Assembly (NCBI GenBank): GCA_040383485.1
Contig: JBEIDK010000042.1
Coordinates: forward strand, 1 to 21,698
Length of the DNA stretch: 21,698 nt
Direction: 5' to 3'
From: JBEIDK01 sp040383485
GTDB lineage: Bacteria; Bacteroidota; Bacteroidia; UBA4408
Shown here: positions 1 to 7,180 of the stretch, one piece after another
Layout of the letters: every line of letters begins with the position of its first letter
Numbering within the stretch: the stretch's first letter is position 1
Program-made: the position numbers and the translations under genes
Notes under the pieces: model-generated
What the model was told of the DNA's origin: nothing
Seen by the model: only the letters and a program-made list of their open reading frames with translations
Database searches by the model: none

Positions 1-94
1 GTATTGTACCTGTTGAAGCACCATAATTTTCGCTTGTAATTTGTAATTGACTTAATACCTCATCAATTCCAAATTTGTTATCGGTTGCAACCAT
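1..94 (-). CDS. Partial gene, N-terminus of a putative aldehyde dehydrogenase
   Basis: An open frame starts at the ATG whose complement is 92-94 and runs off the left edge, giving 31 codons with no stop. The peptide begins MVATDNKFGIDEVLSQLQ and continues through ENYGASTGT. An opening of FGI-, then a helix, then N-x-G-x-STG resembles the first residues of NAD-dependent aldehyde dehydrogenases of Bacteroidota (ALDH7-like). That is from memory of the family; no catalytic residue is inside the window. It lies downstream of the rplT terminator, so it probably has its own promoter in 95-200. Gene reality is fairly likely; the product is tentative. Confidence 0.45.
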   Translation of the reverse strand, partial: MVATDNKFGIDEVLSQLQITSENYGASTGTI

Positions 95-200
95 TATAAA
101 AGTTTTTTTAATTGTGTTCGCGAATATAAAGGTTTAATAAATACCTAAGTTTATTATTCGTTAAACAAATTGAATTGTCAAGTTTCAATATTTATAAAAT

Positions 201-224
201 AAAAAACCCCCTAAACTAGGAGGC
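201..224 (-). terminator. Rho-independent terminator after rplT
   Basis: Read on the minus strand, CCTCC (223-219), a 7-nt loop and GGGGG (211-207) form a 5-bp stem with one G-T pair, followed by six T (206-201). It lies 23 bp past the rplT stop and should end the thrS/infC/rpmI/rplT transcript before the next minus-strand gene. Confidence 0.7.
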
Positions 225-246
225 TTTTATTTTATTAAGATAAGAT

Positions 247-591
247 TTACTTTACCTTATCAACGATAGCTTTGAAAGCTTCTGGATGATTCATTGCTAA
301 ATCGGCCAAAACTTTACGGTTGATATCGATGTTGTTTTTGTGAATTTTACCCATAAATGTTGAGTAGCTTAATCCGTGCTCTCTAACACCTGCACTGATA
401 CGTGTAATCCATAATGAACGGAAGTTACGTTTTTTAGTTTTTCTATCTCGGTAAGCGTAAGTTAAACCTTTTTCCCAAGTGTTTTTAGCTATTGTCCACA
501 CGTTTTTACGTGCTCCCCAATATCCGCGGGTTAATTTTAAAATTTTCTTTCTACGTGCTCTACTAGCGACGTGGTTGACTGAACGTGGCAT
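247..591 (-). CDS. rplT: 50S ribosomal protein L20 (bL20)
   Basis: The 114-residue protein is the usual length for bL20. It opens MPRSVNHVASRARRKKILK, the very basic N-terminal arm that threads into 23S rRNA during early 50S assembly. It continues with the conserved GYWGARKNVW stretch and the C-terminal globular part (RNFRSLWITRI..A). The ATG start is unambiguous. It is the last gene of infC-rpmI-rplT and is followed by a terminator. In E. coli and Bacillus, L20 represses its own operon by binding the leader mRNA; I did not recognise such an operator here. Confidence 0.98.
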   Translation of the reverse strand: MPRSVNHVASRARRKKILKLTRGYWGARKNVWTIAKNTWEKGLTYAYRDRKTKKRNFRSLWITRISAGVREHGLSYSTFMGKIHKNNIDINRKVLADLAMNHPEAFKAIVDKVK

Positions 592-703
592 TTTTTTTCG
601 TTTTTTTGGGTAGAGTGGCTCTTAATTTTAGCACTTTTAAACTCTTACACCTAGTTAATAACTGTGTTTTTTTTTATTTACCTTTCTGTAAATCTGGGGA
701 TGG

Positions 704-904
704 TTACTTCCCTATACAAAGCATACGCTTCACATTTCCTAAATCGGCATCGTTAACAATTGTCGTTCCAGTAAGGTTACGCTTACGCTTGGTTGACTTT
801 TTGGTTAAGATGTGACTTTTGAAAGCTTGTTTACGCTTAATTTTACCTGAACCTGTGAAACTGAAACGCTTTTTTGCGCTTGAGTTGGTCTTCATCTTTG
901 GCAT
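704..904 (-). CDS. rpmI: 50S ribosomal protein L35 (bL35)
   Basis: The product is a 66-residue basic protein beginning MPKMKTNSSAKKRF, with the typical SFTGSGKIKRKQAFKSH segment and lysine/arginine-rich middle (KKSTKRKRNL). Length and composition match bL35, a small 23S-binding protein of the large subunit. It sits between infC and rplT, the conserved order. The 112-bp gap to rplT holds no recognisable gene or hairpin. Confidence 0.97.
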   Translation of the reverse strand: MPKMKTNSSAKKRFSFTGSGKIKRKQAFKSHILTKKSTKRKRNLTGTTIVNDADLGNVKRMLCIGK

Positions 905-952
905 CTTATATATATTAAAAATTAATAATTAAAAATCTGTTTGCCTTTTTTT

Positions 953-982
953 AGCCTCCCCTTTGGGGAGGTTGGTGGGGCT
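953..982. repeat. GC-rich hairpin between infC and rpmI, REP-like
   Basis: CCTCCCC (955-961), loop TTT and GGGGAGG (965-971) form a perfect 7-bp stem. AGCC (953-956) can alternatively pair with GGCT (979-982). The block is almost all G and C in AT-rich surroundings. A CCTCCCC-AAA-GGGGAGG unit resembles interspersed palindromes known from many Bacteroidota genomes (recalled, not searched). Read along infC there is no T-tract, so it is a poor terminator; it could affect mRNA stability. Only one copy is in this window. Confidence 0.5.
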
Positions 983-983
983 T

Positions 984-1589
984 TTACTTTTTTGCTTTTG
1001 GCGCTATCATCACTCTCATGTTCTTACCTTCTAAAAGCGGCATCTGCTCTACCTTTCCATAATCGGCTAATTCTTGTGCAAATTTCAGCAATAAAATTTC
1101 GCCTTGTTCTTTAAATAAAATACTACGTCCTCTAAAGAATACGTAAGCTTTTACTTTAAAACCATCTTCTAAAAACTTAATAGCATGGTTCTTTTTAAAA
1201 TTAAAATCATGCTCATCAGTTTGTGGCCCAAATCTTATTTCTTTTACAACAACCTTAACTGTTTTCGCTTTTATTTCTTTCTGTTTTTTCTTTAATTCAT
1301 ACAAAAACTTTTTGTATTCAACTATTCTACAAACAGGTGGTTCTGCGTTTGGCGAAATACAAACTAAATCCAATTCAGCTGCTTCTGCAATTCTTAAAGC
1401 CTCATTTAATGAAACAACTGTGTTATCATACTCTTCGCCAACAATACGAACTTTCTCAGCACGAATTTTTTCGTTTATCTGATGAAGTTCTTCACGTTGA
1501 CCTGGCCTTTGATATGGCTTACGGAAGTTGTTGTTTCCTGTTCCTGTTGGCTTTTTAAAAAATCCGCCTGGGCGATAAGTGGTTGCTAT
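984..1589 (-). CDS. infC: Translation initiation factor IF-3, ATA start
   Basis: IF-3 binds the 30S subunit, keeps it apart from 50S and proofreads the start codon and initiator tRNA. The N-domain shows INEKIRAEKVRIVGEE, then DLVCISPNAEPPVCRIVEYKKFLYE; the linker is lysine-rich; the C-domain has VKEIRFGP..DEHDF and ends in MRVMIAPKAKK. The first ATG/GTG/TTG in frame is a TTG at 1373, inside the conserved N-domain, so it cannot be the start. The frame is open upstream to a TAG overlapping AGGAGG (complement of 1598-1603). Eight bases after AGGAGG lies ATA (1589-1587), the best start, giving 201 residues. E. coli infC starts at AUU, which lets IF-3 repress itself; the same logic is inferred here. 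The product is certain and the start well supported. Confidence 0.9.
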   Translation of the reverse strand: MATTYRPGGFFKKPTGTGNNNFRKPYQRPGQREELHQINEKIRAEKVRIVGEEYDNTVVSLNEALRIAEAAELDLVCISPNAEPPVCRIVEYKKFLYELKKKQKEIKAKTVKVVVKEIRFGPQTDEHDFNFKKNHAIKFLEDGFKVKAYVFFRGRSILFKEQGEILLLKFAQELADYGKVEQMPLLEGKNMRVMIAPKAKK

Positions 1590-1597
1590 AGCTAATT

Positions 1598-1603
1598 CCT
1601 CCT
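1598..1603 (-). promoter_or_regulatory. Strong Shine-Dalgarno sequence of infC
   Basis: The minus strand reads AGGAGG, a full complement to the 16S anti-SD, with 8 nt to the ATA start. I saw no other recognised gene in the window with such a site. Bacteroidota mostly initiate without SD pairing, so its presence here points to special initiation control of infC and decides the start. Confidence 0.75.
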
Positions 1604-1855
1604 AAATTAATTAATACTTTTTTGTTTGTTTCTGTATTAAAGTAGCAGTTTTCACAAGCCGTATAGCTTATTTTGTTGCCAATTTCAATACTTCCGTTCT
1701 ACAACGAAGCCGCGAATATCTAAATTATTTAGAGATTACGAAATTTTTTTTTCTTGATTATTATTTTGTTGGCAGCGTATTAGTATTTAAAAACCTAGAT
1801 ACCTTTTGTTTTATGCATTACAAATGCACTTTTAAGTGGTACAGATTGCAAAGCC

Positions 1856-2347
1856 TTACCAGTGGCTGCCCCTCGGCAAAGGGCCGATGTGCAGCAGATT
1901 CAAAACAAATTTAAAATTTTGCTCTTGTTTGTAGTGGTTCATTCCTTCAATAATTTCTAAAATTCTAATTTGAATTTCTTTATAATTCACCATATTGTCA
2001 CTAGAAATTTGGTATATTTTTCCATCTCTAAAATTAAGTGTGAAAATTGTATAGTTTGTGAAGGTTCTTCCTGAAGATTGAACTTTGCACGAATAGTCAC
2101 TAATGTCTTTTGCAAGATTATATTTTGTCTTGGGAAACTTTGTAATTAAAAAATTTCCACTTATCGTAAAGTCATTTTTTATTCCGTAAAGTCCTTTGAA
2201 AACAATTGCAATAGCGAAAATAGATATAATGATAATAAGATGATACTGCTCAGTATAAATTGCAACTAAATCTAAAGTTGTCCCAGCAATTAGTCCAATC
2301 AAAGCAGCTATTTTTCCAAATCTATAGCTCGGCTTAATGTCTTTCAT
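1856..2347 (-). CDS. Small two-helix membrane protein of unknown function
   Basis: I do not recognise a family. The 163-residue product starts MKDIKPSYRFGK, has two hydrophobic helices (about 10-28 and 36-53, the second rich in Ile/Ala), then about 100 polar residues of mixed beta character (FTISGNFLITKFPKTKYNL, YTIFTLNFRDGKIYQISS). The layout resembles small bacterial membrane proteins with a PH-like domain that senses lipid or envelope state; that is a guess. The last 13 residues (LLHIGPLPRGSHW) are encoded by a GC-rich hairpin unlike the rest of the gene, so the tail may be acquired. It lies between infC and a decayed antitoxin, splitting thrS from infC. Confidence 0.6.
   Translation of the reverse strand: MKDIKPSYRFGKIAALIGLIAGTTLDLVAIYTEQYHLIIIISIFAIAIVFKGLYGIKNDFTISGNFLITKFPKTKYNLAKDISDYSCKVQSSGRTFTNYTIFTLNFRDGKIYQISSDNMVNYKEIQIRILEIIEGMNHYKQEQNFKFVLNLLHIGPLPRGSHW
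1865..1895. repeat. GC-rich imperfect hairpin at the 3' end of the membrane-protein gene
   Basis: Two paired arms are visible: GCTGC (1865-1869) with GCAGC (1891-1895), and TCGGC (1873-1877) with GCCGA (1883-1887). They are separated by a CCC/TGT internal loop and closed by an AAAGG loop. The composition contrasts sharply with flanking AT-rich DNA, and the hairpin overlaps the last codons of the 1856-2347 gene. It may be a mobile palindrome or a cassette-type recombination site; core-site bases for an integron attC were not found. Confidence 0.5.
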
Positions 2348-2395
2348 CTCATTTTTTAATAAAGGTTTCGCTTCTTTTTGAAATTATTGGTAATT

Positions 2396-2608
2396 CTAAC
2401 TTCGATATTCATCCAAAAAACTGCTTAATAATTGAAGTTCTTTAACAGTTTATTTCGCTGCTTTTACTTCGTACAATCCATTTTTAATTCCAGTCAAAAT
2501 AGCAATCTTTTTTTCAATTAAAGCATATCGTGCAGTTATCTTTTCCTAGTCTTAAGGAACAAGTACCGCAGTTTTGTTTCCTGTTGGGTTTGTTAAGTAT
2601 TGTATCAT
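2396..2608 (-). pseudogene. Decayed type II antitoxin gene
   Basis: From the ATG at 2608 the frame reads MIQYLTNPTGNKTAVLVP, then TAA, GAC, TAG, then EKITARYALIEKKIAILTG and GLYEVKAAK, a third stop (TAA), and TVKELQLLSSFLDEY to a final TAG. Joined across the three stops this looks like a small Bacteroidota antitoxin: an N-terminal strand with KTAVLVP as in Phd/YefM-like proteins, a central helix, a lysine-rich linker and a short C-terminal helix. All pieces stay in one frame of 71 codons, so decay is by substitutions rather than indels. No toxin remnant is visible downstream. It occupies most of the 335-bp gap between thrS and the membrane-protein gene; I see nothing else in that gap. Confidence 0.6.
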
Positions 2609-2682
2609 TATTTTATATTTATTACAATAGTAGAAATTAATAATATCAATTATAAAGTTTATGTCCTTTAAAACCTAATTCA

Positions 2683-4620
2683 TCAAACAGCAAAATCCTT
2701 TTTAATTTCATCGCCAATCAAATGGGCAAACTCCTCAATGCTCATACTTCCTAAATCGCCTTGCCCTTGCTTGCGCACTGCTACCGTATTTTCGGCTGCT
2801 TCTTTTTCGCCAACAATAATCATGTAAGGCACTTTATTTAATTCTGTGTCGCGTATTTTCTTACCAATTTTTTCGTTGCGTTCGTCAATAGTAGCGCGTA
2901 TGTCCATTTCGCTTAATGCATCTACAATACTTTTTGCATACTCATTGTATTTTTCACTGATTGGTAAAATGACCACTTGCTCAGGGCTTAACCAAAGTGG
3001 GAATTTTCCAGCGCAATGTTCAATCAATACTGCAATAAAACGTTCTAATGAACCAAATGGCGCACGGTGTATCATTACTGGACGGTGACGCATGTTATCG
3101 GCACCAATATATTCTAACTCAAAACGTTCTGGTAAGTTATAGTCAACCTGTATGGTTCCTAATTGCCACTTACGGCCAATGGCATCCTTTACCATAAAGT
3201 CTAACTTAGGTCCATAGAATGCAGCTTCGCCTAATTCTGTTACTGTTTTTAAACCTTTTTCGGCTGCTGCTTCTATAATTGCACTTTCTGCTAAAGCCCA
3301 GTTTTCATCGCTGCCGATGTATTTGGTTTTGTTGTTCGGGTCGCGTAATGATATTTGTGCCGTATATTCAGTAAATCCTAAGGCATTAAATACATATAAC
3401 ACCAAATCAATTACTTTTAAAAACTCTTCCTTAACCTGTTCAGGTCTGCAAAATAAGTGAGCATCATCTTGGGTAAATCCTCGAACACGTGTTAAACCAT
3501 GCAATTCACCAGTTTGTTCGTACCTGTAAACTGTACCAAACTCTGCTAACCGCAGCGGTAAATCTTTGTATGAACGTGGTTTACTCTTATAAATTTCGCA
3601 GTGATGAGGACAGTTCATTGGTTTCAAGAAAAACTCTTCATTTTCATTTGGAGTTTTAATTGGTTGAAAAGAATCTGCTCCATATTTTTCATAATGACCA
3701 GAGGTGATATAAAGTTCTTTACTAGCAATATGAGGCGTTGCAACAGGGAGGTAACCTGATTTTATTTGAGCTTTCTGCAAAAAGTTAATTAATCTTTCGC
3801 GCAAAGCAGCACCTTTTGGCAACCATAATGGTAATCCTGAACCTACTTTATCTGAAAAAGCAAACAACTCTAATTCTTTACCAAGCTTTCTGTGGTCGCG
3901 TTTTTTTGCTTCTTCTAATAAAACTAGATAGTCATCTAATTCTTTCTTTTTAGGAAAGGTTATGCCATATATTCTAGTGAGTACCTTATTTTTTTCGTCA
4001 CCACGCCAGTATGCACCGGAAACATTAGTAAGTTTAATTGCTTTAATAAACCCAGTGTCAGGTATGTGTGGTCCACGACACAAATCGGTGAAGTTGCCTT
4101 GTGTATATAATGTTATAGAACCATCTTCTAAACCGTCAATCAAATCTAATTTATAGTTATCACCTTTTTCTGTAAAATATTTTATGGCATCAGCTTTCGA
4201 AATTTCGGTGCGTTTGTATTCGCTTTTTTTGCCTGCCAATTCCATCATTTTTGTTTCGATGGCAGGTAAATCATCAATTGAAATTGACTTATCGCCAAAG
4301 TCAACATCATAATAATAACCATTTTCTAATGCAGGTCCAATACCAAATTTTGCGCCTGGATAAAGTGCCTCAATGGCTTCGGCCATTAAGTGGGCAGAAG
4401 AGTGCCACATGGTTGCTTTACCTTCGATATCATTCCAAGTCAGCAATTGCAATGTAGCGTTAGCATTTATTGCACGCGAAGCATCCCTTATTTCACCATT
4501 AACCTTAGCGGCTAAAACATTGCGGGCTAAACCTTCGCTAATACTTAAAGCAATTTGCATTGCAGTAATTCCTGCCTCGTATTCTCTTATACTGCCATCT
4601 GGCAAAGTAATTTTAATCAT
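2683..4620 (-). CDS. thrS: Threonyl-tRNA synthetase
   Basis: Charges tRNA-Thr with threonine in the cytoplasm and hydrolyses mischarged Ser-tRNA-Thr. The 645-residue protein has the full bacterial layout: TGS domain (1-60), editing domain with HSSAH (73-77) and DLCRGPH (179-185), class II core with motif 2 (RYEQTGELHGLTRVRGFTQD, 366-385) and motif 3 (IHRAPFGSLERF, 517-528), and anticodon-binding domain at the end. Zinc ligands appear as C337 (MNCPHH), H388 and H518. I chose the ATG at 4620 because MIKITLPDGS is the normal TGS start; a 13-residue upstream extension is not conserved-looking. thrS is normally adjacent to infC; here about 1 kb intervenes. Confidence 0.97.
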   Translation of the reverse strand: MIKITLPDGSIREYEAGITAMQIALSISEGLARNVLAAKVNGEIRDASRAINANATLQLLTWNDIEGKATMWHSSAHLMAEAIEALYPGAKFGIGPALENGYYYDVDFGDKSISIDDLPAIETKMMELAGKKSEYKRTEISKADAIKYFTEKGDNYKLDLIDGLEDGSITLYTQGNFTDLCRGPHIPDTGFIKAIKLTNVSGAYWRGDEKNKVLTRIYGITFPKKKELDDYLVLLEEAKKRDHRKLGKELELFAFSDKVGSGLPLWLPKGAALRERLINFLQKAQIKSGYLPVATPHIASKELYITSGHYEKYGADSFQPIKTPNENEEFFLKPMNCPHHCEIYKSKPRSYKDLPLRLAEFGTVYRYEQTGELHGLTRVRGFTQDDAHLFCRPEQVKEEFLKVIDLVLYVFNALGFTEYTAQISLRDPNNKTKYIGSDENWALAESAIIEAAAEKGLKTVTELGEAAFYGPKLDFMVKDAIGRKWQLGTIQVDYNLPERFELEYIGADNMRHRPVMIHRAPFGSLERFIAVLIEHCAGKFPLWLSPEQVVILPISEKYNEYAKSIVDALSEMDIRATIDERNEKIGKKIRDTELNKVPYMIIVGEKEAAENTVAVRKQGQGDLGSMSIEEFAHLIGDEIKKDFAV

Positions 4621-4752
4621 AACTTTATTATTGATGACATGCTTACAAGTGCACATCAAAGTTTTAAGGGTGGCAAAAGAAAGAAAAAAAAAACAATTTT
4701 ATTTCGAATTTTTTAAAGAAAGCTTATTAATAGTAAATACATTTTTTTAATT

Positions 4753-5802
4753 CTAGTTCAATCCAATTTTTCTTTGAAACTCTGGTATTGATGAGTTGGT
4801 AGGGTCAGCCAAAATGTAGATTTCTAAAATTTTCTTTGAATCTTCAATTGCACCTTGATTAATGAGGTTGTTTAATTGAGAATAGCATGCCAATGATATA
4901 AAACCAAGTAAGCGTTGGTACATTAGGTCTGTTGATTTTTTTGTATTAAAGTGTTTTATCGTCGACTTCCACCATTCTAAATTTTGATTATTGAAGGACT
5001 TTATCAATTCATTTTTGATACTAGTTTCAATCTCTAAATTTTTTTTGGAAGTGGTAATTTTTTTTGAGTCATAGTTTTCAATTTTTTTATTTTTGATGAA
5101 GTAGAAAGCATTGTCAAATACAGCCTTAGAAGGCCATTCATGAATTCCATTCCATTCGATTAGATAGTGATTTGTTGTTGGTTTTAAATTGGAATCGAAA
5201 TAAACCAAATCTGAATAATTCATATCTTTAAGTCCAGCAAAGCCTAGGAATGATATATCATTTTTTGAGTTGATAGGAATGGCTGCACCGCAATAAATAA
5301 TATTTGAAATTGACTTGCTTTGAATTCCACAGCCTAATGCCACTTTAGCTCCTCCACTGAATCCTGCCAAAGTTATTTTATTATTTACAGAGTAGTTTTG
5401 AATGATGTGCGTAATTAAATTGCTTGCATAGTAATTAAGTGTTTTCATATCAACACCATTTTTACAATTGTTTGAAGCGGCAATAATAAAGTTCCACTTT
5501 TCTGCTAAATCTTTATATTTTTCAAGTACTTTAGGCCCTTCTGCATGCGGGTCAAAAAAAATAATTGTATTGTATTTTTGTTTGAGACTATAACTTTTAG
5601 GAATATAAATAGAATAGTTTTCTATTGAATTAATTGAAATTGAATTAATAATCTTACCATAAATTAATTTATCTTTTATGGTGTTTAGATGTTCTTTCAT
5701 TACACTTATTGGTCTACAATCTAGAGTATTATTAGTACCATTAAGCAATGCAAAAAATAAAGTGAAGCATATTGGTTTTGAATATTTAAAATATGATTTC
5801 AA
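4753..5802 (-). CDS. Exported alpha/beta-hydrolase, esterase-like
   Basis: The 349-residue protein has a hydrophobic N-terminal segment (ICFTLFFALLNG, about 11-22) typical of a Sec signal. An alpha/beta-hydrolase region follows: a strand into FFDPHAEGP (oxyanion side), the nucleophile elbow GFSGGAK (G-x-S-x-G) and a late catalytic-histidine candidate in WNGIHEWPS. This pattern is seen in dienelactone-hydrolase/PHB-depolymerase-like esterases. The last 120 residues are helical and unassigned. Substrate is unknown. The start is TTG at 5802, with no ATG for 34 codons. The upstream stop in this frame is the queG stop itself, 12 nt before the TTG, so translation may be coupled to queG. Confidence 0.8.
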   Translation of the reverse strand: MKSYFKYSKPICFTLFFALLNGTNNTLDCRPISVMKEHLNTIKDKLIYGKIINSISINSIENYSIYIPKSYSLKQKYNTIIFFDPHAEGPKVLEKYKDLAEKWNFIIAASNNCKNGVDMKTLNYYASNLITHIIQNYSVNNKITLAGFSGGAKVALGCGIQSKSISNIIYCGAAIPINSKNDISFLGFAGLKDMNYSDLVYFDSNLKPTTNHYLIEWNGIHEWPSKAVFDNAFYFIKNKKIENYDSKKITTSKKNLEIETSIKNELIKSFNNQNLEWWKSTIKHFNTKKSTDLMYQRLLGFISLACYSQLNNLINQGAIEDSKKILEIYILADPTNSSIPEFQRKIGLN

Positions 5803-5814
5803 ATTACAAATAGA

Positions 5815-6744
5815 TTAATTTACTTTGATGGTAATAAAGCTCACGTTCCTTTTCATACCTCGAAGTTTTGTTCTTTTGATAGGAGAGTTTTTGAAAAGAA
5901 TACTAAATGCTTCTTCATTGAGTTCCATCCAATCTTTTGAATTATAATTAAACAGTTCATCAATAGGCTTGAACTGGTTTTCAGATGTAGGCTTACTAAA
6001 TCTATTCCAAGGACAAACATCTTGACAAATGTCACAACCAAAAACCCAATCATTAAATTTGCCATTCATATTGCTATCTATTTCATCCTTTAGCTCAATT
6101 GTAAAATATGAAATACATTTACTTCCGTCAACTACATATGGTTCAACAATGGCATCAGTAGGGCATGCGTCTAAACATTTCGTGCAGGTTCCGCAGTAAT
6201 CTTTGATTTCATTATCATATTCTAAATTTAAATCAAGGATAATTTCGGCAATAAAAAAAAACGAACCATTTGACTTATTAATTAAATTCGAGTTTTTCCC
6301 TATCCAACCCAATCCGCTTTTTTTTGCCCAAGCTTTATCAAGAACAGGAGCAGAATCAACAAATACCCTAGCGTTTACATTGCCAATTTGGACTTTTATT
6401 TCATCAACAAATTGGTGCAATTTTTCTTTAATAACGTGGTGATAGTCATTGCCATATGCATATTTAGAAATTTTAGGCAAATCATTCGGCTGTAGTTGAG
6501 TAGGGTAGTAGTTAAATAATAAAGAGATAACAGATTTTGCTCCATCAACAAGCAATCTAGGGTCTAGTCGCATGTCGAAGTAATTTTCCATGTAACTCAT
6601 TTTACCATTCATATTTTTCTTTAGCCAGGACTCCAAACGTGGAGCTTCGTCTTCTAGGAAGTTAGCTTTAGAAATTCCACAATAATCAAAACCCAACTTT
6701 GAAGCTAATTCTTTAATATATTTTGTTTGTTGGGTTTTATGCAT
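5815..6744 (-). CDS. queG: Epoxyqueuosine reductase
   Basis: Catalyses the last step of queuosine synthesis, reducing epoxyqueuosine to queuosine in the tRNA wobble position, using cobalamin and two [4Fe-4S] clusters. Visible features are RVFVDSAPVLDKAWAKKSG (about 126-144, with the catalytic Asp candidate in VDSAP), GLGWIGKN, the first ferredoxin motif C184-x2-C187-x2-C190-x3-C194-P, ISYFTIELK (211-219), and the second motif C237-x2-C240-x3-C244-P. The length of 309 fits the short QueG form without HEAT repeats. It is 12 bp from the downstream hydrolase and 72 bp from the upstream VanZ-like gene. Confidence 0.96.
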   Translation of the reverse strand: MHKTQQTKYIKELASKLGFDYCGISKANFLEDEAPRLESWLKKNMNGKMSYMENYFDMRLDPRLLVDGAKSVISLLFNYYPTQLQPNDLPKISKYAYGNDYHHVIKEKLHQFVDEIKVQIGNVNARVFVDSAPVLDKAWAKKSGLGWIGKNSNLINKSNGSFFFIAEIILDLNLEYDNEIKDYCGTCTKCLDACPTDAIVEPYVVDGSKCISYFTIELKDEIDSNMNGKFNDWVFGCDICQDVCPWNRFSKPTSENQFKPIDELFNYNSKDWMELNEEAFSILFKNSPIKRTKLRGMKRNVSFITIKVN

Positions 6745-6816
6745 CCTATTGTTTCGTCAAATTTATTTAATTTTAATTCGCCCAATCATCGAAATCATAT
6801 ATTTTGTTCTTTAGTT

Positions 6817-7176
6817 TTAGAGTTTATTTTTTTTGGAAATAAAAAAGAATGCAATTATAACGCCTACACTATTAGCTGTAAAGTCAAAAATATCTGCACT
6901 TCTATCTTTAAACATTGATGCTTGTAGTAATTCAATAATGCCTCCGTAAGCAATACAAATTAATGATATTGTAAAGTATTTAACTTTTGTATTAAATGGA
7001 TTCCAGTCCTTATTACTTAAATAATTGAGTACAAAAAATAAACTAGCATGCACAAACTTATCGAAACTTATTAGTTCGAGCCAATTAGCACTTGGTAAAT
7101 TTTTACCTGGAATGCCGCAAAGAATAGCAATAAAAAAAGCCCACATAATTGCGGGCATTTTATTTATTATTTGCAT
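6817..7176 (-). CDS. VanZ-like membrane protein
   Basis: The 119-residue protein has about four hydrophobic segments and the family signature: FDKFVHASLFFVLNYL after the first helix, then GGIIELLQASMFKDRSADIFDFTANSVGVIIA near the end. VanZ-family proteins are named for a teicoplanin-resistance gene, but most chromosomal members have no known function. The ATG at 7176 is preferred: it lies 4 nt after the gcvH stop, whereas the longer frame would use a TTG overlapping gcvH. It is probably transcribed with gcvH. Confidence 0.85.
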   Translation of the reverse strand: MQIINKMPAIMWAFFIAILCGIPGKNLPSANWLELISFDKFVHASLFFVLNYLSNKDWNPFNTKVKYFTISLICIAYGGIIELLQASMFKDRSADIFDFTANSVGVIIAFFFISKKNKL

Positions 7177-7180
7177 TGGC

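Noticed and set aside
984..1373. Short infC beginning at TTG 1373
   Set aside because: It would start inside the conserved IF-3 N-domain (ELDLVCISPNAEPP) and drop the INEKIRAEKV region that is clearly coded upstream.
1865..1895. Integron attC site
   Set aside because: The two-arm palindrome is suggestive, but I could not find GTTRRRY/RYYYAAC core bases at its ends, and no integrase gene is in the window.
2546..2554. Recoding of the TAA-GAC-TAG cluster in the antitoxin-like frame
   Set aside because: Three stops in 71 codons, two within three codons, with no slippery or selenocysteine-like structure seen; decay is simpler.
4621..4659. Thirteen-residue N-terminal extension of ThrRS
   Set aside because: MMCTCKHVINNKV is not part of the TGS domain; the ATG at 4620 gives the normal family start.
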